Shown here in pieces: positions 23,205 through 34,400 of a stretch of 64,000 nt of DNA. Position 1 is the stretch's first letter, and each line of letters begins with the position of its first letter. The stretch lies in contig OU452201.1 in NCBI GenBank assembly GCA_911728435.2, positions 3,038,001 to 3,102,000 of the forward strand. The letters run 5' to 3'. The notes under the pieces are model-generated. The model saw only the letters and a program-made list of their open reading frames with translations. It searched no databases and was not told the DNA's origin. Position numbers and translations under genes: made by a program. This stretch comes from Apoderus coryli. Lineage: Eukaryota; Arthropoda; Insecta; Coleoptera; Attelabidae.

Positions 23205-25295
23205 TAAGCTAATCTTCGGAACGATATAGGAGGCGAGACAACTGGGCCCTAAACCCAAGCAGTGTTTGGTCAAAGTAACCGACCTCACTGCTGATCCCTC
23301 GCGCATTGCACTCTTGTAATGCTCTAAACAGAGGTGCCCTATACTCATAGTTGATACGAAGTGTATGGATATGGAATAACCTAGTGTTTCTGAAAAAAAA
23401 ACCGTGGAATGTTGAAACCAATCCGCTCCAGCAGCTGAGGACAGTCAATCATACCATTAATTATTTTAAAGAGGAACACCTGTCCAGCATATAATCTACG
23501 TGTGGCCAAAGAGTTCATGTTAAATCTGTCAAGGAGCATGCGATGATCATATCCGCGCGACGGAAAATTCTCATCAATTTTGAACGCTAAGTACTTGAGA
23601 AATCTACGCTGAACACTCTCAACCTGTCTTATATGTACTTGATATATGGGAGACCATATATTGGAAGCATACTCAAGCTTAGAGCTGATTAACGCATTGA
23701 ACAAATTCGTCAGACACTCAACGTTGTTAAATTCTTTAGATATTCGAAACAAAAAACCAAGCATATGAAAAGAGTCACATAGTAGGTGCTGTGTATGTGT
23801 TGTAAATTGTAAGTTGGTGTCCACATAGACTCCGAAATCCCTGACGACCTCACACGAGTCAAGAATGGTATTACATAACCGGTAGGGAAACCTATGTGTG
23901 CTCTGCGACCTGGAGAATACAGCAAGTTTGCATTTTCCCACATTCAAATGCAGTTTGTTAGTATGGCACCACAGCTCGAGCCTCGACAGATCAGCCTGCA
24001 ACAATTCGCAATCAGCCAGAGATCGAACAGCTCTGTAAATCTTGAAGTCATCTGCAAAAATCAAGTAAATGCTCAAAAAGCCTTCCGACATACCGCGATT
24101 TTCAAAAAATCTTTTACTTGGAATGCTGTTAAACTATACAATAATTTGAATTCTGCAAATAAAGTATTAATTGTAAACCAGTTTCGTAAAAAAATAAGAA
24201 AAGAGCTAATGATGGAATGCTATTTCTCACTTTAGTTTATTTTGTGTTTACTGTATGCTGATTTTTCTTTTTTATGTAAAATGGTTCGCCGCAAATTTTG
24301 TATTATGTAATTTGATGGATTTGTTTGTTTTCTATGTATAATTATACTTAATTATACTCTGCTATCATTTATTTAGTTTTAGCTATCATTGACTGTTGTT
24401 TTTTCTGTTTCTATATAATGTGAATTTGTACACATCACGGGCTCATTGTTTTTATATATTTTTTTTATTTTTTTTTTAGTACTGTTATATTCTGGTTAAG
24501 TGGAAGAACAGCTTAATGCTAAACTTCGCCATAATTACATGACTAATCTTGTTAACTTTATTTTACTTTATTATTTTTTTATTTTACTTTATTATTATTT
24601 TTTAATTTACTTTATTCTTTTTTATATATCTTTTTTTTGCATCAAGAAAGACGATTATTATTATTATTATTATATGTCATTAATGAAAATGGAGAAAATA
24701 AGGGGAGCAAGACAACTGCCCTGTGGGGCACCACGGGTGGGTATGAAATACTCAGACCTATGTCCATTGTATTCAACGAACTGTTTACGATTAGTTAGAT
24801 AAGAATAAAAAAACACCAGGAGATCCTCATCAAAGCCAATATTGCACATTTTCTGCAGTATCAGGGAGTGATCAAGTTTATCGAACGCTTTCGAAAAGTC
24901 TGTGTAGATAGCATCCAGTTGCATGCCTCCACCGACAGCGGAAAACACGTCCTGAAAAAAACACGTTAGATTAGTGACTGTGGATCGTCCCTGGAAGAAA
25001 CCATGCTGCTTAGGGGCGATGTCGTGCTTTACTTGGTTAAATATTTTTCGGTGAAGTGTAGTTTCAAATACTTTAGCGAAATTGGGTACAATGGAAATAG
25101 GACGATAGTTTCTGATTTGATCGATTTCACTCGACTTATGAATAGGGCAGATGCGAGTAAATTTCCATGCTTTAGGAAATGTTTTACAATTAAATGATTT
25201 GTTAAACAGAATTTGTAAAGGAGGAGATGATAAGCACAGTCTCGTATAATAAAGGCTGGGACATTGTCGGGGCCCGATTTATGGAACAATCATCG
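23205..25295 (-). mobile_element. LINE copy G, interrupted by another element
   Basis: Minus-strand LINE of the FADD group. The 5' part (24670-25290) encodes KSGPDNVPAFIIRDCAY, a degraded fingers region, then MQLDAIYTDFSKAFDKLDHS, RKQFVEYNGHRSEYF and RGAPQGSCLAPLIFSIFINDI. The 3' part (23209-24091) resumes at IYLIFADDFKIYRAVRSL and runs through LELWCHTNKLHLNVGKCKL and SSKLEYASNIWSPIYQVHI to VQRRFLKYLAFKIDENFPS. It then breaks after IGFNIPR at about 23395 and reaches the C-terminus in another frame (NTRLFHIHTLRINYEYRAPL). A foreign block of about 600 bases lies exactly between INDI and FADD. The 3' untranslated tail appears shortened. Confidence 0.9.
24076..24675 (+). mobile_element. LINE 3' end inserted in copy G
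   Basis: About 600 bases of plus-strand sequence separating the INDI and FADD blocks of copy G. Its left end encodes AFRHTAIFKKSFTWNAVKLY followed by NNLNSANKVLIVNQFRKKIR and a stop at about 24234. This resembles the extreme C-terminus of CR1/L2-type ORF2 proteins (W--LP/N--S---FK). A long AT-rich 3' untranslated region and an (ATT)n tail at 24656-24674 follow. It is therefore a heavily 5'-truncated LINE of a family not otherwise seen here. The target duplication could not be resolved by eye. Confidence 0.75.
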
Positions 25296-25363
25296 TAGTA
25301 TTTATTTAAAAAATTGGAATAGGATCCTTGCTAAGTGTATTTATCCACCTACGTGAAAGATAT

Positions 25364-26087
25364 TGTCACGTTTAGGTTTAACGTGAACTACGAGGGCATT
25401 GAAAATAAGGACCTTATCTAAAAGATGAAACACCGAATATCAAGTTTAAATAGATTAAGTTTATTAACAGTTAAAGTTGAGAAGAGTTTACAAAATGATG
25501 AAACTTAAATTAGAGACTATAGAGTTATAATAATAGAATACAAATAATATTACTTACATTAAAATATAAGACCACATACGGTCAAGATGCACTATGGTTC
25601 ACATTGTTACTGCCTTCAGGTTTTCTTACTATGAGTTTAAAATCAGGACACAACTAAACTTATTTCTCTGGATAGGAGAATTTATAATAAAAGAGTTATC
25701 CCTCTCTTAAACAATCTTGCGCCTAAATCCTCCCTGTGTGACCAATGATAATGAGGGAGGTTGGATTGAATCAAAGATGCTTTTCTGATTTCTCTTTGCT
25801 AATTGGTTATTAATATAATAATTATATTGCGCCACCACCCCTACGTTGCGTTTATTTAGATGGTGGTGGTCAGAATAGCTGATGCTGCATTTTTCAGTAT
25901 AACTACCCTTGAAAGCGGAGGGTAAGAGGCAGGGCTCCTGATTCTCGAGAAATAGTGACTCATCTAGATAAACTAGAATAAACAGGAAAATAATATGTTT
26001 GTATTTTTCCATCGAATATCTGGGGTTTGTTATTGATTTATAATTTATATTTATTTATTAATAATTTTGGAATCTGTACTCGTGACA
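25364..26087 (-). mobile_element. Solo LTR
   Basis: A 724-base segment that starts TGTCACG and ends CGTGACA, the TG...CA ends of an LTR. It is flanked on both sides by ATAT (25360-25363 and 26088-26091), a 4-bp target duplication typical of insect Ty3/gypsy insertions. In the minus orientation an AATAAA signal lies about 90-100 bases before the end. There is no second LTR or pol gene nearby, so recombination between LTRs probably removed the interior. The 101-codon frame inside (25707-26012) is not a gene I recognise. An alternative is a non-autonomous DNA element with short inverted ends, since the flanks extend the symmetry. Confidence 0.65.
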
Positions 26088-26091
26088 ATAT

Positions 26092-27684
26092 CTTGAAGAA
26101 ATAATAATTTAAAAAGAATAAATGATCATGTTCATTGTTCGTTACTAAAATTCTCACCCAATAACGAACCTTGTATGTACCATTTGTTGAATACAACTAT
26201 TCTACAAGCAAAATCAACTTAATATTACGAAATTTAATTGCAAGCTTCGCAACAACAACAGATTTAATAATAAATCAATGTTTGGCAGTGGCAAACTATA
26301 AATACATTTCTAGAACAAATGTTTGTATACGTAGCAGCCAATCATTGTATCTTAGAAATATTGGTAGGTATATTTTATTTTTCTCATAAAAATTGCGTCA
26401 AATTGTGTCTCCAATGTGTGTCTGGCAAAATAGGAAATCAAATTTGTTCACTGGCACAATCACAAATAAATGATGTATGTAGGTACCTACTCTCCTTCAC
26501 GGCTTCTAGTGTAGTTACAATAAGGTTTGATAATAATGTCAGCAATTGACTGGTGGTAGAATATGAAAACTAAACTCGTGGAGAAAAGAAAGCCTTCTTT
26601 TGTTTGGGGGTTTATATTTGAATACCCATTGAGCAGATTCTTGCATGGTTTCCGGCTCTCGGTTTCGACCTTGTCCTATCATTTGCGTACAAATCATGGC
26701 ATGAAAATGTCCACGAGCTAATCTTTTTACAAGCAACTGCTTGATTAAGCATTGTGAAGACTCAATATTAAAATAGCTGCCCTCGTATCAACCATTTTAA
26801 TTAAATATTGAAAATATAACTGGTTTATTGCATGCATGTTCGCGAGACTTTGATTATGGTGCTGCATTTTCAAGTAGGTATAGCGTAGTATTCTAAATGA
26901 AGCTCAGGTACCTCAACAAATACGCTGACATAAATGAAACTCCTATTACGATAATGTTATTGCAAAACGTATGTTTGCCTGCATAGTCTACTGGCAATAG
27001 CATACCTATTGTGTACATAACATTATAACAAACACATAGCTAATACTGCTAAAATGTTTGCTTAAACCCTTTCGTATAACTACAGCTGTGTCGCAGAGAA
27101 TTAACATCAAATAAGACCTCGGTCACATTGAGCGTTGATACATCCACGTGATTTCACTGCTTCATAATCATCATGAATATTCTCAGTATACATACAGTGA
27201 GGACTAAAGGTTACGCATAAATTCGATAACATTTGAAGCAGAGATTGAAGAAATTGTCGCACATGTCACTGTTGGTTTAAGTTGTCCGTTTTTGCCGTAA
27301 CAGAATAGTATGGAAACCCCTCTATATTATTAATTGGACCACACTGTATACAAGAGTGAAAAAATAACTGCTAATATGTAGGGTGGGGAATGATATCTTA
27401 TAGCGAACCAAACCACCGAACAATCCGCTTTAATTCAGCATAATGTGGATGCATCCTTAGTTTTGCGGTGGCACAATATCACGTAGATCCTATTAATATT
27501 ACAATAGCACAAATGCATTTTCTTATATACGCGAAATGTGCTGCAACCGACTCTAGTGGATTACGTGGCAATATCGTCTTGTGTATACCTATATAATATA
27601 CAGTATGTCCCATTCTACTATAACAATATAATATCTCGCTGTGGTGGGCTCCTATTTCTAAGAGCATCTGCGTTTTCTGTGCAG
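26092..27684. other. Intergenic DNA, nothing recognised
   Basis: About 1.6 kb of AT-rich DNA. Short frames such as 26171-26389 and 26539-26736 carry no recognisable motif. Confidence 0.35.
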
Positions 27685-27855
27685 TGGGATGCATGTGGAA
27701 AAACGAAAAGCGGATTTAAAAAGTGTTATATGCAGACACGGATTTCCTTTTTAAATAACTTTTCCAAGTGCGATTTGCACTCTAAAAAAAGTGAAGCTGA
27801 GTTAAATACAAAAGCCGTAAAGGATTTATCATTGGAGAACTATTTGCATTTATAG
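27685..27855 (+). other. Possible terminal exon of unknown gene
   Basis: A good splice-acceptor-like sequence (CGTTTTCTGTGCAG) ends at 27684. It is followed by an open stretch of 56 codons, WDACGKTKSGFKKCYMQTRI ... AVKDLSLENYLHL, ending in TAG. I do not recognise the protein. The base composition is less AT-biased than its surroundings. It could be chance; there is no upstream exon I can connect. Confidence 0.2.
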
Positions 27856-28443
27856 ATTAACATAATCTTTTGTTTTTACCGATTGTATTTGTATGCCATC
27901 TTCCAGACTCTGCTCTGCTATAACTTTCTATGGGTAATAATTGTTATTCTTATAAAATTCTTGAACTCTAACGTATTGCTATCGAAAAATCACGATGTTT
28001 ATGTTAATTTACTCAGAGATCAGCAGTAGATTACACACACAAAAAAAAAAAGAAGAGAATGATGTAAAAAAAAGGAACAATAACTGTTAGTCTGTGCAGT
28101 AACCAAGGAATATATATTCAAATCGCGTCCATTTCACCTTTTATTGTCGTTTTTCCTCTTCCAACGTTCTGCTTTCCATTTGCTTATACAAAAAACCACT
28201 GAAATTAAATTAAAAGAAGCACCATCAGACATTAGCATTCCTGTGGCATGGCTTCCAAAAACCGTTTACTTCAATTGCTAAGCTGTACGTTTTCCAGACG
28301 GCTTAATGTCCCTGACGACGAAGAAAACAAATTTTTAGAGCTATACGAGGCTACACAATAAAGAATGGGAAATCTTGAAACTGGAGACCCCTTACATCAT
28401 TGAGCAAATTATATCTCATATAAACGTTTAATGTTTTTTTACT
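27856..28443. other. Intergenic DNA, nothing recognised
   Basis: About 590 bases without supported features. Confidence 0.35.
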
Positions 28444-29865
28444 AATAATAATAATAATCTCATTATTGTCTAACAGGTATTGCTACCCAATAACAAGACA
28501 AAATCTTTCATAAACAAAAATACCCAACTTAGAACTAACTGAAAAATACAAAAAGGAAATACACGCATCAAAACGAAACAAAAATTGGGAGGATTACAAG
28601 AACAATTAATAATAACAATAAATACTTAACACATGAACATAATTCATCAAAACAAATCTAAATCAGTAGCCCGCAAACATGTCTCTAAACTTTTCTTAAA
28701 ATAAACAAGCGACACATTAAAAAAATTAACATTTTCATTAATGACTAATCGGTTGCTGTATTTACAAGCCCGAAATAGCGGTGCTTTAGATTCATAATTA
28801 GAACGAATCTGTGGCACCCAAAATAAACTAGCGCTTCTAGAGTGAACACTAGGGACACGAAACCATAGCTGCTGAAGCAACCGAGGACAATCCAACATAT
28901 TGTTGATCAACTTAAAAAGAAAGATCTGAGATGCGAAGATGCGTCTTTCGGCCAATGGCCGAAATCCGAACCTTGTCAGTAACAGGCCGTGATCACACCC
29001 ACGAGGAGGAAAATATCCATCAATTTTAAATGACAAATATTTTAAAAACTTACGTTGGATACTCTCCAATCTCTGTATGTGAACACGGTAGATGGGCGAC
29101 CAAATGATTGTAGCGAATTCCAAAATAGACACAACAAAGGCGAAATAGAGATTTTTCAGGCAGTCCATGTTGTTGTTGTTCTCTGGTCTGTCTAAAAATA
29201 AATCCTAACATTCGCAAAGCATTAGCAGAAACTTGCTCAATGTGGTAGTTGAAAGATAAATCACCATCCAAGTATACACCAAGATCTTTGATTAAAGCGC
29301 AGCGTTCCAAAATTGAATTATCCATGGTGTAGTTTCGCAAAAACGGATCATGATGTCTTGTAAATGTCACCGACTTACATTTGTTCAGATTTAGAGGAAG
29401 TCTATTCAGATCACACCATTCTGAGACCAGACATAGATCTGTTTGAAGCTGTGCGCAATCGTTCTCACAAACAACAGTGCGATACAATTATAAATCATCC
29501 GCAAACAACAAATAATTGCTATTGAAACCAGAGCCAATATCGTTTACGAATATTGCAAAAAGAAGAGGAGCCAAAGTACTGCCCTGTGGAGTTCCACTTG
29601 AGGCTGTGAATGAACTTGAACTGAATCCATTGTATTCAACAAATTGTTGCCTTGCTCCCAGATAGGACTGAAAAAAGATATCAGATCCCTGCTGAAGCCA
29701 ATGAATGTCGCACATCTTCTGTTGAATCAGGGAATGATCAATCTTATCGAACGCCTTGGAAAAGTCGGTATAGATTGCGTCGACTTGCAAACCTCGACCG
29801 ACAGCCGGAATTACGTCCTGCAGGAATGTGGTTAGATTGGTCACCGTAGAACGACCATTATTATA
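28444..29865 (-). mobile_element. 5'-truncated LINE copy H
   Basis: Minus-strand copy from the RT fingers to the 3' end. The palm (29488-29880) reads NGRSTVTNLTTFLQDVIPAV, VDAIYTDFSKAFDKIDHSL, RQQFVEYNGFSSSSFTASSG and TPQGSTLAPLLFAIFVNDI, ending LLFADDL followed by a TAA stop exactly in the catalytic box context. The next frame (29050-29487) has LVSEWCDLNRLPLNLNKCKS and SFNYHIEQVSANALRMLGFI, then a frameshift near 29170. The last frame (28647-29168) has SILEFATIIWSPIYRVHIQR and IQRKFLKYLSFKIDGYFPPR to the stop. The 3' end shows CCTGTTAGACAATAATG and (ATT)n. It is broken by one stop and at least one frameshift, so only mildly decayed. Confidence 0.91.
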
Positions 29866-30565
29866 ATCATAAACTTCCATCGTTGTCTATAATAATTATT
29901 ACCCTGCAGCTATTGGGTCAGCTGGATTTTGTATACACGTGAAAAGAGTAAATCTTTTGTCAGAATTCGTTGTACACCGCTGTAATGTAGGTTTATTTAA
30001 ATTCTGCTAGACTAACACTGAAAACTTTCCTGGTGCTCTTCACATATTTCTAAGAAAACGTCCTCTGTCCTGATTAACTTTCCAATAGCGGCCCGCAACA
30101 GTCGATTATGCAGGATATAAAATAAACCGAAGCTTATAACAATTAAACAACTTTATGATTGGCACAATATTGTATGATTCATTTCCGTTTTTATTTGTTT
30201 TGGCCACTATTCCACCGTAACGAATAACAGGAAAAACTTTAGTTACTGGCCTGTCAGCCAAATAAATCACTTAAAACAATGAAACTTTGCTTTTAAAACT
30301 TTTCTTTCCAAATGTATATAGTGTAAAACTCACCAGTAACCACGGTAAAAGTCATTTTTGCTGCTCCAATGGCGGTCCAACAATAACAAAACTCAATTAT
30401 CAATTTCAAATGAAAACCATTTTAAACAAAACAACAATGAACCAAACTTGTTAACTGTAAACATTTATTTCGCTGTTGATAGACCAAGACTCTATACTGC
30501 GATTGCTAATGAAAACCTCGTCCGTTTATAGTTTATAGAGAGTGGCGTAATGAAACTGCTGATAA
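29866..30565. other. Intergenic DNA, nothing recognised
   Basis: About 700 bases between LINE copy H and the RTE copy; no motif-bearing frames. Confidence 0.35.
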
Positions 30566-30575
30566 ATAAGAAACT

Positions 30576-32349
30576 TCTTCTTCTTTCAGTGCCATGCAGA
30601 TTCCTGCGTCCTCCGTTTTTCTTATCATATGATTCTATTTATGGCGGCTTCTTGGAGCGACTGGAAGTCGCTTATTGCGGTCCACTAGCGTATGTTTCTA
30701 AGCCAGGACAATTTCCTCCTTCTAATGCCTCGTCTTCCACCTTCGATCTTTCCCTGTAGTATCAGGCGTTGGAATTCGTATCGCTCTCCCCGTACAATGT
30801 GTCCCAGGTAAGATATCTTCCGCTTCTTAATGTGTTCGAAGAGTTCTCGGTCTTCCAAACCAGCCATCCTGAGCACATCATCGTTTCTGACGTGTTCCGT
30901 CCACGATATTCTTAGCATCCTTTTCAGAGTCCACATCGCGAATGTTTCAATTCGGTTGACAGAAACTTTAAGCGTCCATGCTTCCGCTCCGTATAGGAGA
31001 CATAACATTTAACCATTCTGTACCTGAGTTGGAAGTTTAAATTCCGGTTGGTGGGGAATTTTTTTAGTTTTAGAAAAGTTGTTCTTGCGTGTTCTATCCT
31101 GCACCTAATTTCAAGTTCTGGGTTCCACTTGTCGTCCACCACAGACCCCAAGTATTTAAACTTATTGACCCGCTTTATTTGCTCTCCATTGAGTTGTAAA
31201 TTTACGTTTGGTACGATATCTCTAGATATGACCATAAACTTCGTTTTAGTGATGTTAATCTTTAGGCCCCTCTGCCTCATTGACAGTATTTAGTAGGGTT
31301 TGCAGATCGTTGGCATTATCGGCTATTATTGCGGTGTTATCCGCTTAGCGTATATTATTAATTGGAATACCGTTAATTATAATACCCATGGGTCCTTCAG
31401 GTACTATCTCAGCAAAAACCCTTTCCACGTAGAGGTTGAAGAGCATTGGGGATAGAATGCAGCCCTGCCTGACTCCTTTCTTTATTTCAAATTCCTCTGT
31501 TGTTACTGAGTTTTGAAGTCTAGTGCCAGTATAGATTCGCCATCAGTTTTACATGTTTGTTGTCCAATCCAAGTTCTTGAAGATATGTTACCAGGAGTTC
31601 GTGACTTACATTATCAAAAGCCTTCTCATAGTCGATGAAACATGTGAAGGCGTTTTTTCTTTGATCAAGGCAGTTTTGCACCAACGCCTGCAGGCTGAAG
31701 ATGGCGTATCTGGTTCCAAACCCTTTCTTGAAGCCAAACTGACTAAATCCGCTTTCCTCCTCGCATTTTCTGTAAAGTCTAGTGTGCATGATTCGAAGAA
31801 GCAGTTTTAAAAAATGGCTCATTAAGCTAATGAGCCAGTTGAAGCCAGTCTGTGGGGATGTTTCCAGTGCCGTATATCATATTAAAAAATCTAGTTATTA
31901 TTTTTACGTTTTGATCACTTATGAGGTTTCCGATAGCATGTTGTCTGGTCCTGGAGCTTTATCACTTTTTGATAGCTTTATGGCATTAAGAACTTCACTC
32001 TCTAATATGTATGGACCGTCCGGTAGATTGTCATCTGGGATTGGTGGATTTTGCGCTCTCTGGTCATCAAAAAGGTTAGCAGCAGAAGTTTTCCACGTTT
32101 CCAGCAGTTTCTCGGGTTCCAGTATGATTTCCTCTTCTTCACTTCGGATGTGGGTTATTGGTGTTTTCTTGTACAGACCTGCGATCTCTTTTATCTTCTT
32201 ATGGAGATGAAAGCTATCGCCTATTCGGGTAAGATGTTTGGCTTCCGCACATCGGTCCTCAAGCCATTTCTCCTTCGCAGTTCTGATTTGATTGCGAATT
32301 CTTCTCTGATAGTGTCGGTAGCCAGTTGCATCTTTATGAATCTTACATT
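30576..32349 (-). mobile_element. RTE-clade LINE with 10-bp TSD
   Basis: A 1.77-kb minus-strand RTE copy. The target duplication ATAAGAAACT is at 30566-30575 and 32350-32359, and the 3' tail is (AAG)n, read as TCTTCTTCTTT on the plus strand. From 5' to 3' the fragments encode an N-terminal connecting region (about 31830-32340) and the fingers (31520-31822: EESGFSQFGFKKGFGTRYAI, TCFIDYEKAFDNVSHELLV). A palm then carries in-frame stops, followed by a thumb (30924-31280: LKINITKTKFMVISRDI, KFKYLGSVVDDKWNPELEI). The C-terminus is at 30685-31008 (WTLKRMLRISWTEHVRND, KRKISYLGHIVRGERYEF). The catalytic site near 31345 is damaged (a TAG is read across the YADD box region). The apurinic endonuclease is missing by 5' truncation. 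Confidence 0.92.
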
Positions 32350-32359
32350 ATAAGAAACT

Positions 32360-33177
32360 ACCCATATAAAATAGTGGGAAATGAAGCTATGGAAAAATAA
32401 GTACCAGTCATTCATTTACAGTTTCTGGCATAAGCCTTGCCGACATTCAAATAATTTTAAAAGCCCACACATTCCTCTCATATCAAATTCAACTTCTGCA
32501 AGAATTAAATAATTAAGATGACTTTGATAGACGTTTGTAATTTGGAGAATTGATTCAGTCTCAACTGCAATTTGTAAAAACTCTAACCCAATTCTACAGC
32601 ATTGCACACTTGTCAGCGTATAACCACAAAATTTTGCGTACGCCTCTGGCACATGACGGCACTATCTGCTTGTGGTGTTTCCCGCACAAATTGCTTCGAC
32701 TGGATAAATCACTTTGGCGGTTCTTTAATTTAACTCGATAGATAGATTCCATTACTTCTTTTGCGCGATTGTGGGTGCTAACGTTGTACATTTGTTGCCT
32801 CTTTTTTCATTCACTTGTCAAACTTCTATTTTATTTCTATTTCCCAATGTTATACAAAACTTTCTCACGTATACAAACTTTTCTTTATAAAGATTGAACG
32901 TTTTCTTCGTGATTTAATTTTAGATCTACCTTGTAGGCATAGCTAAGTTGGTAGAATTATGCCATCACTTCGTTGAAATGTAACGATTGTCCACTATATC
33001 TGATTAATTTCTTTGGATTTTTAATTTCTTTTCGGTGTATCGTTTTGAATAATTTTTTTTTATTATACATAATTTCAGCAATCAGAATACAATATATTCT
33101 ATAAGCTAATATGGTGACACGGAGCTATGGAGGCTCTCAAATGGCGTTGCGAAAACTTCTCCAATGACAAATCCTCT
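32360..33177. other. Intergenic DNA with unassigned open frames
   Basis: Two overlapping minus-strand frames (32416-32652 and 32594-32791) are somewhat longer and less AT-biased than the background, but I recognise no domain. A frameshifted gene fragment is possible and cannot be supported. Confidence 0.25.
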
Positions 33178-34137
33178 CTAATCTTCTTTTAAATCTGCGG
33201 GCCAATTTCTTTCAAGTCTTCTATTCAAGGTGGGCTGTAGTAGTGGATGTATTATTTCGTTGACATGATGTTCCAGTTTTTCGTGATGTTTGACACTTTT
33301 GGCTTTGATTACGTCTTTTATAAATGGTGTCTTTAGGTCTTCGTGTATAGTGAGATTGCTTACATACCATGGGGCGTTTGTTATCATTCGAAGAATTTTT
33401 GATTGGCTTCTTTGGATTATTGCCATGTTGGACTTACTCGTGCATCCCCAGAGTTCTATTCCATATGTCCATATTGGTTTTATCACAGTTTTATATATCA
33501 GGAGTCTATTTTCAAGAGATAACTTTGATTTTCTTCCTATTAACCAGCTTAGTCCTTTTACTGTTAAATCAATTTGTTCCTTCCAAGTTAATCTTGCATC
33601 CAGATGCATTCCTAGATATTTTGTACTACCGGAAGTTGGAATTTGAATGTCGTTTATATATACAGGTGGACATTGTTCTTTCCGTAGTGTAAAGTTAACC
33701 TGGACAGATTTGCTTTCATTGACTGCAGATTTGATATCGAAGGTCGGTGATGCACTGTTATTGATACGAGGACTAAAGAGCCTCTCGCTCAGATACGATC
33801 TTAGTAGATTAAAGTATGTTACAGGAAGAAGCTTTTTGATTTTGTATAGTAAACCTGTATGCCATACTTTATCAAAGGCGTTAGCCATAACGTCCAAGAA
33901 TACAGATGTGGTGTCCAATTTTCGTTCCCTCGATTGGTTGATTTCGTGAGTTATTCTGTGGATTTGTTGTATGGTTGTGTGATTTGCTCGGAATCCGAAT
34001 TGATGGTCCGGTATCCATTGTTCTGTATTTGGATCGCAAGTTATTCTTTTTATGAGGAGCCTTTCAAGAATTTTGGAGACCACAGGTAACAGACTGATTG
34101 GACGATTTGAATCATTTGGAACTGGATAACAAAGCAA
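33178..34137 (-). pseudogene. Jockey-clade RT lacking its catalytic block
   Basis: A 319-codon open frame from a Jockey-type LINE. The true start is lost: the first codon is TTG at a truncation edge. It reads NRPISLLPVVSKILERLLIK, IPDHQFGFRANHTTIQQIHR and SVFLDVMANAFDKVWHTGLL (first catalytic Asp at residue 82). At about residue 139 it passes from SPTFDIKSA straight to VNESKSVQVNFTLRKEQ. The palm segment with GVPQGS and the YADD box is missing, yet the frame is kept. It continues with TKYLGMHLDARLTWKEQI, KPIWTYGIELWGCTSKSN and the C-terminal RRLERNWPADL, then stop. A reverse transcriptase without its YADD box cannot polymerise. The uninterrupted frame suggests the deletion is recent. Confidence 0.92.
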
Positions 34138-34144
34138 ATTAAAA

Positions 34145-34400
34145 CTTTTTTAAAGCTCGTAATAATTCTACAGAATCTGTGTCCGTGCTGGTATTGTCAT
34201 GATAAAGAATAATGCGACGTTTTAATAATAGGTAGTTCGATCTAGTTTTGTCTATGATTTTTAGCAAACGAATTACTGTATATTATCCAGCGTTAACTTT
34301 TCGATCCTCTCTTTGTGGAGTTAGGCCTGTTTTGAAATCTTGAAAGATCATCCAGCGAAAACCTTCACGAGTTATCTCATTTTTTCACAAACTTCCTGTC
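34145..34400 (-). pseudogene. Mariner transposase scrap with middle deleted
   Basis: Minus-strand remnant: EGFRWMIFQDFKTGLTPQRG resembles the mariner N-terminus (MIFYDFK-GLT). After a gap with stops it reads KTSHYSL in one frame, and KRRIILYHDNTSTDTDSVEL in the neighbouring frame, which is the block around the second catalytic Asp. The catalytic start and end are lost. It abuts the Jockey fragment at about 34140. Confidence 0.7.

Noticed and set aside
25707..26012. 101-codon frame inside the solo LTR
   Set aside because: No recognised domain; the LTR boundaries explain the segment better.
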